Shown: positions 1-9,788 of the stretch, one piece after another
How the letters are laid out: each line of letters opens with the position of its first letter
How positions within the stretch are numbered: the first letter of the stretch is position 1
From: Collybiopsis luxurians FD-317 M1
Lineage: Eukaryota; Basidiomycota; Agaricomycetes; Agaricales; Omphalotaceae
Assembly (NCBI GenBank): GCA_000827265.1
Contig: KN834894.1
Span: forward strand, 11,950-67,032
Reading direction: 5' to 3'
DNA length: 55,083 nucleotides
Program-made: the position numbers and the translations under genes
The notes under the pieces: model-generated
What the model was told of the DNA's origin: nothing
Seen by the model: only the letters and a program-made list of their open reading frames with translations
The model's database searches: none

Positions 1-268
1 TACTTTCCGACTTGCTCTGTTCACTTCCCACAGTATATATATATGTTGATACCCTTACCCTGTTGCCTCAGACGCTTCGACTATCTCGTTCAGGCTCTGA
101 GGCAAGTACCTACATTTATCCTACGTTTACCTTTACTTACAGTACAATAGTCTCTGCCGTTTATTACAGGTAATACAGACGCTTCGACTATCTCATTCAG
201 GCTCTGAGTCTCTGCCGTTTATTACAGATCCCCTGAGCCAACTTGAACGACCGAATACTTATTCAACA
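1..268 (+). mobile_element. 3' portion of a copia-type LTR (window starts inside it)
   Basis: This stretch repeats the LTR at the other end of the window. Base 1 aligns with about 54638 and the copy ends at TCAACA (263-268), the same terminus as at 54793-54798. It is longer than the matching part of the right copy (268 against 161 bases). The extra length is a partial internal duplication in which the block around 'cgcttcgactatct' and the block 'tctctgccgtttattacag' occur twice. What follows base 268 is not a copia primer site, so this is either a solo LTR or the 3' LTR of an element lying to the left. No target-site duplication can be checked because the 5' end is outside the window. Confidence 0.8.
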
Positions 269-1251
269 CCTGGAGTTTACATGAGTAAGTATACTCGTAG
301 AATGCATCTCGTGGTTCATATCAAATCCACACAACAATCGCCAAGCAAGGTGCTGACCAACGGAGTAATCCTTGATGGGTAAGTGGAATATTATATTATA
401 TAACATATTCTTGATTTCAAAATCGTTTGCTCTCCGTCGTCTACTATGCCGCTACCAGTAATGCAATTTTCGGCTCGAATCGCTTTTCCTGTGTGCAATT
501 TACAGTCTTTCTTCTTCAAAAATTTACTGTAGACTCTTAGCAATCTGCGCAGTATAGCTATCAATTTTGAGCCCACAAATTGCAGTGGAAAATATTCAGG
601 AATTTCAAAAGTATGGAAAACGGCAGAAAGTGTGATGTTTCAGATGGCACAACCCTTCCTCATTTTTAGAGCAACGACAATTGTACCTCTGGTCATGAAA
701 TTTTATTTATAGACCAATATCACCTTCTACTTGATCCTTGATATCTTTACTTTGCCTAAGGCTATCCTGGTTTAAAACAATTTAACAATAACAGTTGTTA
801 AGCGCCCGATTGCATTCCCCTGCCATTTTGAAGATTCTTGTTGAAATGCTTCGCAATCGCTTTTACCGAACTTTTAAAATATTGAGAGTTGATAAAACTC
901 ATTTTTTGGATACTGATACTTAGTGCATGTACAAAGTTTGAAGCCAGAGCGGTAGGAATTGAAAACGTTTTACTATACTGACGTTTTCGATTGCATAACT
1001 GGTGATGGTATAGTGCCCGTTTACTAGGCTCATGCTGAAGACAAAGTGACCGCTAATGAACACCGATTTTCAAACAAGATTTACACTTTGATCATTGAGA
1101 ACTTCACTGAAAAGTTATTCGAGCAGTTCTTCGGTGAACAGGAAATACTATTACAACTCGATAAAATCATGGGAGATATAAGTATGGCACTACAGAATTT
1201 AAAAAATGGTCAAAAACTTTAATGACATGGTGTGTCATCGAGCTGGAAGAG
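269..1251. other. AT-rich gene-free stretch between LTR and P450
   Basis: No convincing reading frame is seen apart from the F-box remnant listed at 1022-1115. The rest is AT-rich, with short accidental frames. It probably contains the 3' UTR of the P450 gene, which ends at 1252. Confidence 0.5.
1022..1115 (+). pseudogene. Decayed fragment of the F-box gene at 4409
   Basis: The bases align with the 3' splice site and first codons of the F-box gene at 4409-5667. Shared blocks include 'ctactaggctcatg' (one base differs here), 'aatgaacaccgattttc' and 'atcattga...ttcactga'. About nine bases are missing just after the ATG and there are several substitutions, so the frame is broken. Homology fades after about 1115. 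It is a relic of a local duplication lying on the other side of the P450 gene from its parent. Confidence 0.75.
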
Positions 1252-3413
1252 TTACTCTTTCATTGAGGTTGCTGTCAGAATCAAATCCTTTGCAAGGGGT
1301 GATCGTGGAATGATAGAACATTGATAGGGTTTGGGGTGGCTGCAATGATAGCTCAGTAAAGGTACAAATACAATAGAACAACTTTACCGGAGAAAGCTAT
1401 TAGTATATTCTCCAGGAATGTCAATTTCATTCCCTTTCTCATCTTTCGCCTTAGCCAACGTGATAGTGGCCAAAACGGAAGCGATAGTGAGCCAGACAGT
1501 GTTTTCGGCCATATGACGACCAGCACATACTCTGAGAAGAAGACACAAGTTATGAATAATACAATATCATGGATAGTTGTTCTACGAACCTTCGTCCAAA
1601 TCCAAATGCGTAAATTTCAGAGATGTTTCTGAAAGGCCCTTTTTCTGACTCAAGGAGACGTTCAGGCATGAATTTATCTGGTTCATAGTAGACATCTGGA
1701 TCTCGATTCATAGCCCTGAATTGATTGGGAAACTGTTCAGCAGGACATATGGAACACAAACGTACCAGATATTCGGAATGATTTGACAACCTATACAGAG
1801 ATATTGAGCTCAGATAAATCAAGAATTTGAGAGAGACAAGGACCTTTGGGAATAAAATAACCGCGGTACACATCGTCTTCAATTGAACTATGTAAGAGAC
1901 CTAATGATCGGCTGAGCTTTTAACAGATTCCACGGTCTAAGAAAAGCGTACTTAATGGAAGAGGGGGGTGTAATCTCATAACCTCTTGATAGATAGCTTC
2001 AACATATGGCAACGAACGACGGTCTTTAAATGTGGGCAATCGATCTCTGCCTACAATGCGATCCAGCTCTTCTTGTCCTTTCCTCTGCACTTCTGGGTTT
2101 AGACACATGCAGAGCAAAAACGAGCTGATAGAAGACATCGTCTGCTACTAGTTAGTAGTAGAAATGACTCCAAATTATGGAACTTCCTACCGTGTCTGCT
2201 GCAGCTGGTCGAAGGCACCAAGTCAGGGAGGGAGCCAATATGCATCGAATTAATGAAACTCACCAAGAAAACTTATGGTGCCCATTGCCTTTATTGCCTC
2301 GATCTCTGCCGGGTTTTCTTGGCTGGCTATTGCTAGCTCAGCAATGAGGGAGGTACCCAAGCCTTTTTTCTGAATACCAATAGGTAAGACAGCATAACAA
2401 CCAGTAGAATGAAGAGGGTCAAGGTAACTTACAAAATTGTTCACTGCCATTTCAAAAGGTATATTATCCACTTCCTGCATGATGCTATGAAATCTCTCTG
2501 CCTTTTTGTGGAATCCACAGCCAGGGAACCAAGAGGGCATATAAACGAGCCATGGAAATTGCTCGAGCAAGGGGAAAGTGCCAGGTAAAAGGGTCTCTCC
2601 GATAAGCTCAACCGCTTCAACAGATTTATGCGAGAGAGGATGCTCAGGACCGATATCAAGTCCATACAGGGTAGAATAAATGAGTTGCTGGGACACGCTG
2701 GTATAAAGCACATCAGTGAACCCTACAGCTATATATACCATTTGAACGCACCCGAAAGTGTGCCGCATAAAATTTTCTGGTGAAGTGATTAAGTTGTACA
2801 GAAATTCATGAACCTTGCTGTATTGTGCCGGAAAGAAGCGAGGTATAGCGGCTTGACGAAAATTCTGTTGGAAAAGTTTCCTGTTATACCGCCATTCAGG
2901 AGAGTATCTCTGCAGTGTGTCTGCACTCAATTTAAGAAATTGAATGAGTCATAGATCCACTTGCCATTAGTGAGAGAATAGATGAGATTCCGAATCTACA
3001 TTTGTTGGAGGTTTTTTTTTTTAAAAAAAGGCATGGAATCTACTCACAAATCCATCACTGGTGTTACCGGCCGATCTGAATAGATGCGAGCACGCCTTTC
3101 CAACAGGTCGATAGCAACATGAGAGTGATTGAGAATTAAAATGTTCCTGTCGTGAACGTAGACAAGATCACCTGCAGATTTGTGACCAAAGTCCTTAAGA
3201 TTTCTGAGTTGGGTTTGACTAACCATATTCTTCGCCCCACTTTTGATACTGGACCCAAGGGTCAAAAGCTGAAGTGGTGCCAATAGTGTCCTTTGGCCCC
3301 GGAGGAAAAGGCAGCGCGGAGGCTTTATGATAACTTGAGCGGAAGAAACCAAAGGCTGCAGCGGCGGCGACCAGTAAGACCAATAACAGAGACACAGGAA
3401 GTTGATGAATCAT
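1252..3413 (-). CDS. Cytochrome P450 monooxygenase, 12 exons, intact
   Basis: This is a haem-thiolate monooxygenase of a fungal multigene P450 type, presumably ER-bound; its substrate cannot be told. Exons (high to low): 3413-3224, 3171-3048, 2995-2961, 2920-2433, 2369-2264, 2204-2191, 2141-1952, 1900-1844, 1790-1766, 1715-1590, 1531-1388, 1339-1252. All introns are GT-AG and the total of 1587 nt gives 528 residues. The product has an N-terminal hydrophobic anchor (LLLVLLVAAAAAFGFF), then FPPGPK, the oxygen-binding helix motif AAADTT, the K-helix as EVMRLHPP, the PERF-like MPERL and the haem loop FGFGRRVCAG. The AAADTT motif is split over a 14-nt exon (2204-2191), and KGCQIIPNIWAM uses a 25-nt exon. 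A TATAAAA lies about 40 bases upstream of the ATG. A broken paralogue is at 53.9 kb. Confidence 0.9.
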
Positions 3414-4408
3414 GGTGGTGCCGTTATGCTGACAACCAAAGGTAGTGGGCTTTTTATATGCTCGACGCTTGTGGTTTTGGAATATCAATTACTGAAATAG
3501 AGATGATAGCATGTGAAGATACAGTATTGCGGAGTGGGTCAAAGGAAATAGCAAAAAAAAAAAAAGGAGGGACGTTGAGTGGTCCGCGGACACTCATGGA
3601 AATTCAAGAAATACTGTAAAAATTCTTAATCTGACTACAAATTATATTTGGACAGGCATCGCTAAGAATTTACAATGAACTTAGCAGCGGTTTGGCAGCT
3701 GTAGAGAGCATCTGCACAAATTGAACAAAGACAGGCTCTGAGAGTCGGGAACTGTTCGGATAATTCTAATTTTAAGTTTCTATCCTGATGTCACAAAGAC
3801 GTATCCAAAGTTCACACTAAGCTCGAGATGGAAGTCTTTTGATATCACATCTTGACTTGCAGTGAACCGAGAAACTGAGCCTTTGCGTTTGGCAGAACCT
3901 GCGGAAATCCGCCGAACGCTAGATCCAGATAATTTTTCAGGATCAGTGAGCATGTAATGTTGTGAAGAGTAAGCGACGCGCGAGCCCGGTTTATTTGCTT
4001 ATGGGTTAATTCGAACTTCGACCTGGAAGTTGCCTGGAAGCTGGGATGACTCCTTATCTGACAATATCGTATGGGTCAGGGGAAGCAGGATACAATATAA
4101 GCTCTTTCGGAGAAATTCAGGTCGTGATAGAAGAATGTTAAGTGAACTTTTAAAAACATCCGGTCCCAGCAATACTTAATTCACTGTATTTAGTGTTCTA
4201 TGGCTTGCTTCTGAATTGTTTAGGTTCTGCTAAGTGTGACGCTTCGGCTGCCTCCGGGATTAGCGCCCATACAGCAGTTCCGCTTCACCAGTTACCTCCA
4301 CCGCGAGTCTCCTACGAGCCTCTTACCCGTGAGTTTAGTAGAAATCTATAACATATTATTTGAATTGAAAGTTGATGACTTTCCATCATCTACCTCTCTA
4401 CTAGGCTC
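3414..4408. other. Divergent intergenic region, P450 / F-box
   Basis: The region separates divergent genes and should hold both promoters. A possible 5' UTR intron of the F-box gene runs from a GTGAGT at about 4330 to CTAG at 4404, just ahead of the ATG at 4409. The upstream frame at 4236 has no ATG. A poly-A run lies near 3555. Confidence 0.4.
3452..3458 (-). promoter_or_regulatory. TATA-like box of the P450 gene
   Basis: TATAAAA reads on the minus strand about 40 bases upstream of the P450 start codon at 3413. Position and sequence fit a core promoter element. No experimental support is possible from sequence alone. Confidence 0.4.
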
Positions 4409-5667
4409 ATGCGCAAGACAGATTCCGAAGCGACTGCCAATGAACGCCGATTTTCGAACGAGATTTTTGCTCTCATCATTGAATATTTCACTGACGACAT
4501 TCCCACCCTCAAGAATATTGCTCTAGTGTGCCGAGACTTCGCGTCATTGTCTCAGCCTTTCATCTTCAGAGCCATCGACCTGAGCTTGAATTCCTTCAAG
4601 GTCGAGCGGTTTATGAACCTCCTACGCCAACCACAAACAACATTCCTCGGGAAATATGTTCGGAGACTTGACTATGGCCCTGAGGATGCGGAGGCTTTCA
4701 TTTCAATAATAACGAAGTTGCCGTCACTCGTTGCCTTTAAAATCGCCGGCCTACGCACTGAGATCTGCCGGGGGGTGAAAGATCATTTGGGCGAAAAACT
4801 GGAGGAACTTCAGCTGTACTGGGTATCTATCCATGAACTGGAGGATTTCCATCTTTTGCAAAGTATGCTGGCGTCTCTAGGGGTCTTGAAATTTCTTTCT
4901 CTCAATGCCATAGACTTTAAGCATCATAGTTCCCAACAGGTTCTGATTCTTCCCAGTTCTTTGAAAGTTCTATCCCTCAGAGACCTTGATCAACTTACTC
5001 TCGATGTCATCGCCCAAGGAATGCACATATCATCTAATTCCCGAACACTTCAGACCATTTTCATCGATGATGGAACTTGTAAACAGGCAGGCGGGGGTTG
5101 CGACGTCTTTTGGAAAGCTCTTGGACGCCATACGCGAATTGTACTGGATCTGGGATACCCTGCCATTTCTTTCGCGCCAGGCAAGCTTTGGAGCAGTCTC
5201 ATTATCAGATTGACTAGCAACTCACGAATTCTTTCCTATAAACAGCTATTGCCGCTGGAATCAAAGGAGTGAAATCTAAAGAGCTTGTGATCTCGTGCAT
5301 ACAACATCGCACCCTCGCCGCGTTTTTGGCGAAACTATTGCCTGCACTTCCTAATTTCCTACATGATTTTTGCATTGATTTTAGTCCTACACAAAGTGCC
5401 TATGCCTCTGATTCACAGAATATGACAGGTTGGGCTGAACTGGATACTGCCTTGCAGAACAGGAACGAGCTAGGACTGTTGAAACGCGTGCGCTTCAAAT
5501 GTACGAGACGTGATGGTTCACATTACTACCGTGGATCCTTGTCTATTCCGCGCGGATCCAGTGACCGCAGGGTTTTGAGTCGTATAGAGCACTTGTTACC
5601 GCGCTCTAGGCAAAATGGCTTTGTCGAGGTTGATGACGTTACGATATTTTTCAGGCCTATTTTGTGA
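4409..5667 (+). CDS. F-box / LRR-like protein
   Basis: It is a probable substrate receptor of an SCF ubiquitin ligase, one of the expanded agaricomycete F-box proteins. There are two exons, 4409-5195 and 5246-5667, giving 402 residues. The intron starts with the less usual GTCTCA and ends AAACAG, and joining restores frame (ACT codon across the junction). Residues about 14-60 form an F-box-like segment (FSNEIFALIIEYFTDDIPTL, then VCRDFASLSQPFIFRAI). Leucine-rich, irregular repeats follow (LEELQLY, LKFLSLNAIDF, LKVLSLRDLD). A fragment of the same gene lies at 1022-1115. The start was chosen as the first ATG after an apparent UTR 3' splice site. The target is unknown. Confidence 0.75.
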
Positions 5668-6171
5668 TATTCGGCCATTTTTGTACTTGACTTATATTCA
5701 AAGGAAATTAACGAACGAGCAGACTATATGCAGGATGCAGTGACTAGTAGTTCGTGTAGACCTCGCGTAGAACGCGTTCCAAAGACGTGTCGAGACCGGT
5801 ATCCCGGCGGCCGAGACCGGTCTTGAGTTACCTTTTACGGTAATGAACCGCCATACTTTTCCATTCAACGAACAACTTTCATTTTACTTTTCACCACTCT
5901 CATTCTACGAAATGAATTTCCTGCATACTCTCTCTACCAACGCCCTACACTGTCGTATCAAGAAAATAGCAAGTTTTCAATATCAAGCGAAATTGGACTT
6001 GTTGCGGATAATAGTTATTCTCATTGTTCTCGGCAAGGTCTAGGGTCCTGCCCCGCCTCGTTTTCGAAATTCGTAACCGAGATGGTATAAAACGAGGTAA
6101 CCTGCAGGCGCAAAAATCCTTTTCTCTAAACAGATAGTCGATCTTTTATTCTTCCGTTGTCCTCATCCTTC
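5668..6171. other. Intergenic region with promoter of the gene at 6172
   Basis: It holds a TATAAAA at 6086-6092 and a GC-rich imperfect palindrome near 5791-5825 (gagaccggt ... gagaccggtct). A 66-codon open frame at 5843-6043 lacks any coding signature and is not called. Confidence 0.4.
6086..6092 (+). promoter_or_regulatory. TATA-like box
   Basis: TATAAAA lies 80 bases upstream of the ATG at 6172, a normal distance for a fungal core promoter with a short 5' UTR. Confidence 0.45.
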
Positions 6172-7228
6172 ATGACAAAACTCGTCAAGCCCCACCCACC
6201 TTCTCTAGAAACAACCAAACCCGTATCTTTTCCTTACTCTTCCGATGGAGAAAGTGAGGAGTCAGCGGACGAGAAACGTCCGAGAAAGTCTAGTCTCCTC
6301 AAAGTCACCACTCAAGCAACCAAAGTTGCTAAACGGTTGAACCTATTGAAGAGGAGTGTATCATTTCATGCACATCGTTCGCCCTCTCACGATGTGGACG
6401 GTTCCAAGCCCGAGCCCTCTCCCCCGCCGCCGTCATTGCCCAAACATTTTTTATCACCACATCGGCATCGCCGCGTCTCCCTTCCATCTCTGCCGGCCTT
6501 CTTACATAGACGAGGACCAAGCTCTCGTCGTTCCAGCTCACTGGAACTAGATTCTGATGTACCGTCGGTTCCGTCAGCTCTCTCCCCAATCCCATCGGCT
6601 CCCCCGAGCGCTGTGGAAGCAGCTTCGGAGGAGGGCGGAGGAGGGCGCGCAGCGGAGGTGAAGGCGATTGACTGGATCTTTAGACTCGAGGTCAGTTTTT
6701 TGATTCCGTCTGTGATCTGATGCCGCTTGCTTATTTGATTATTTTTACGCACATGAACAGGACTCGATGCCCGAACCTTCCGCTTGCCCAGCACGTCTAT
6801 CCCAGGATTCACTGGGCTCGTTGGGTAACCTTACCAGTGCTGCTGGTCAGCCTGACAATAATTCGGACACCTCGGAGGCAGTGATCCCTGCACAAACAAG
6901 TGATTTTGTCCCATCATTCGCGTCGCCTGTACCTTCTTTGGTCCCTTGCTCGTCCACATCTTCCTCTTCGTCCTCATCGCACTCGCCAGATTTGGACTAC
7001 AATTACATGGACGATATCGATGATTTCTATCCGTCGTCTTCGTCACACTCAGAAATATCAGAAGATGGTTCGTGTTCCTCTTCTAGCGATGATTCCGCCT
7101 GCCCCTCTGGCTCGGTCCTTATAGCCTCTCACTGGAGTTTCCTCGCAACTTCGAGTATACGTGGCTTGCACCGACCCATACCACTTGGATTTTATCTTAC
7201 ATGGTGGTTAGGGCTGAGCAAGGCTTAG
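6172..7228 (+). CDS. Unrecognised Ser/Pro-rich protein, parent of the copy at 53 kb
   Basis: There are two exons, 6172-6690 and 6761-7228, giving 328 residues; the intron is GTCAGT...AACAG. I do not recognise a family. The protein is basic and Ser/Pro-rich in its first half (LLKVTTQATKVAKRLNLLK, then SVSFHAHRSPS and HRHRRVSLPSLPAF). An acidic Ser run (SSSHSEISEDGSCSSSSDDS) follows, and the C terminus is hydrophobic and aromatic (LGFYLTWWLGLSKA). That mix suggests a disordered regulatory protein with a possible C-terminal membrane or partner-binding segment. A decayed paralogue with matching N- and C-terminal pieces lies inverted at 52841-53830 beside a P450 pseudogene, so this gene and the P450 have travelled together. 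Confidence 0.65.
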
Positions 7229-7600
7229 ACCTTGGGCGTTGTACATACTTATTTGCGCTACTTGAATCGAAATTCCTGTATAATAGCACGACATATTATG
7301 TCCATGTATCTGTACTCTATCGTAAATTACTAAAAAAACCTGCATGCAAAAATGGGAAATCCGGTATGTCCATGTGATGAAGTTACTGTTCTTCTACCTC
7401 GAACGGTCATCAGCGCTAGTCAGACTACTGCCTTCACTATGAAAACTACTTCCAGGGCTCCCAGCAGTTCCGGACTGAATGTCGACCGTAAGAAGACTAT
7501 CACTCTCCACTTCGGATTCTATAAATACGACCGTTGGGTGTCGTACATCTGTTACTTGGCGTCGATGATGAGGTGCATGGAGATGCTTCGAAACCTGACG
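7229..7600. other. Tail-to-tail intergenic region
   Basis: It lies between a plus-strand gene ending at 7228 and a minus-strand gene ending at 7601, so it should hold both 3' UTRs. No further gene is seen; the plus-strand frame from 7352 is a shadow of the gene on the other strand. Confidence 0.4.
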
Positions 7601-9233
7601 CTATGGGGTAGAGAAATGAGAATGAGGCAAGATAGGATCAATCTCGAGATTCCAAACCAGTCTGGGGTGCTTGTGTCCAGGATCACGATTTTGAATGGGA
7701 AGACGAGGCTCCGCTGGTCTCGGATTCTTCATAAGGCTGACCTTCTCTTCCGTCGTAGCTGGAGTTTTTCCCTCCGCGCTGATACTGAGGAACCACGTTG
7801 CGGTCCGCGAATTCAGGGCGCTCAATAACGAGATTACGTGCACCTTGGAAAGTGGAAGGATAAAAGCCTGATCTCTGTTTGAGGGGCTCTAAATAAGTAA
7901 AAGGAAGAATGAAGAAGAGCTTATGTCGTACATTCCAGTCGGCTGCAAACAATAAACAAGGAATTCGAGATAGATAATTCAGTCAACGTACTGAGGCAAC
8001 ATAGCTTATGAGACCCGCTGCAGCGCACATTGTTGGCAATAAGCCGCTCTGCAAACCATCTGTCATCGTGAACCATTTTGAGCGAATGCTGAGGAATAGT
8101 GAAAATGTACTTTCATCGGAGGAACAACTCCAGAACCGAATCTTTTGCCCCTTCAGTTGATTGAGCAGTGTATTTCTGTCGGAAGTTCGACACCAGAAAC
8201 GAAATGGGGCATGGAATAATTACCCTGTGGATTACGATCTTGGAGAAATGCTCGGAAATTGCACTCGATAGTTACGCACATTTTAAGTAACAGAGATGTG
8301 GCGATAAAAACATCGCTCAAAGTTTCGGTTCCGAGCCAGAGAACTTCTGCGATCTATACGATGCGGGTAAGGTATGATAGGATCCAGTGACTACTTTGCC
8401 AGATAACCTTTGGGGAACGAGAAGGGGATGTGTTGGCCGCAGTAAAGATCGAACAGACTGTTTCATTGTCAGTGGGTTGGGCAGAACCTTTACTAGCAAC
8501 AGTAATACTCACCAATGCCAGCCGATCCTAACGCGAGCACGGGAATGCACATCCATCGCACACTGTAGTGAAATTTTCGGATCTTCCATCCAACGAATAA
8601 CTGGACCGATCCTGTGACAAGACCCTAGATTACGATAGGGTGAATACGGTTGAGCAAAAGAAATCGACACGACGTACGAGGAGGATGGGAGCTGTAGGTA
8701 GCATAAACGACAAATTATGGTCACTCCCAAAGAGTTTCACTTACACGTAGGGGACGCTAAATAAAGCTCGTGAGTAGCTCAAAGAAAGAATAATGGAATG
8801 AAATGACACCAGTGCCTCTCTAGATTGTACGGGATATCCTCTAAATCTATGTGAGACGCGGGAAAAATATCGCCAAGCATACTAGAGTGATTACATACCG
8901 AAGTGAATGATAAGACCATTGTAGAGATGTAGAGCGTGTAGAGCCACACTGAACAACTCCAGAATTCCGATGAGGAGGATCTGTAAACATGAGCAACTGG
9001 GAAAAAAATTTCAAGAAAAATAATCACGTATAGCCGTAGCCGCAAGGTATCGCTACTCAGGCGCAATTATCAGAATTTGCCTGAGAGCATAAGTAGACCT
9101 CGAACCTTTTACATATCATAAAGTAGATGTAAAATTCAAAAACCATGAGCCCGAAGATAATCGCGTCAAGAGAGTATCCCAAGAATTTCCAGCCTCGGCG
9201 TCTGCAGAACATGAGAACCATCGGCACCAGCAT
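7601..9233 (-). CDS. DUF6534-type multi-pass membrane protein
   Basis: This belongs to a mushroom-expanded family of receptor-like proteins with about seven membrane helices and no established biochemical role. The pieces fit the family in order: first helix LGYSLDAIIFGLMVFEFYIY; helix ILLIGILELFSVALHAL; helix segment SVQLFVGWKIRKFHYSVRW with the Q-x-F-x-x-W-R pattern; the hallmark LGTETLSDVFIATSLLLK, matching the DUF6534 core (S-x-x-x-D-x-x-I-A); and the closing VHVISLLSALNSR, matching the family's Y-S-N-x-L-L-x-x-L-N-x-R. A charged cytoplasmic tail follows. At least eight short exons are needed, and some boundaries are uncertain. The start is taken at the ATG at 9233, but an upstream ATG at 9288 with another exon is possible. 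Confidence 0.7.
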
Positions 9234-9543
9234 CGCAGAACGGTACGAACACCCTCGCAGTATGCAGCATTTCCACTTCCGTGAGCATTGCTGACAGATT
9301 ATAGTACAAACTGGGACCAAAAGAGACGAACCAAAGATTCGTAGAACCAACGTCGAAGTGTCACTGGAAGCGTGACAGTAAGCACGTGATAAAAGTCACA
9401 GCGTGCCTGACGCGTTCGAACGTCAGAGCCTATGTACCACTTGCGCTCATGATACACATAAAAGTCCAACTAGTCTTTGAATTATTATTAAATAATACTA
9501 GGTTAGCCGATGACGCCGCAAAGCCTCTTTACATCAAGCTAGC

Positions 9544-9705
9544 ACTTCAAGACTGTTGGTAAACCCAGATCAAGTTGATCTTCCATTACGCATCTGCATT
9601 CATACAAGTGAGTAATATGCCCTCAGAGATGGAAGCTTAAATGTACGACTGACCAACATAATTTAAAGCACCAGTCACCGCCTCTTGATATGTAGCCAAG
9701 ACTGC
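9544..9705 (-). pseudogene. Decayed duplicate of the last two GH16 exons
   Basis: Downstream of the GH16 stop codon the sequence repeats that gene's final two exons and the intron between them. The first reads TYQEAVTGALNYVG (parent TCQEAVAVASNYVG) and is followed by a GTCAGT donor. The second reads ADA*WKINLIWVYQQS (parent DAQWKINSIRVYQTS), with CAA changed to TAA. The intron is also similar. This is a partial tandem duplication without the catalytic part, so it cannot make an enzyme. Confidence 0.85.
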
Positions 9706-9788
9706 AAGGGGAAAACATTCAGTATCGAAACAAATTAAAAGGAAAAACAAAACCATACGCCTCCCCCTCCCCTCGATTGCCAGGGCTT

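Noticed and set aside
5843..6043. 66-codon plus-strand frame
   Set aside because: It lies in the promoter region of the next gene, with no motif and no coding-like composition.
7352..7828. 158-codon plus-strand frame
   Set aside because: It overlaps the 3' exons of the DUF6534 gene on the other strand, whose motif SALNSR identifies the true coding strand.
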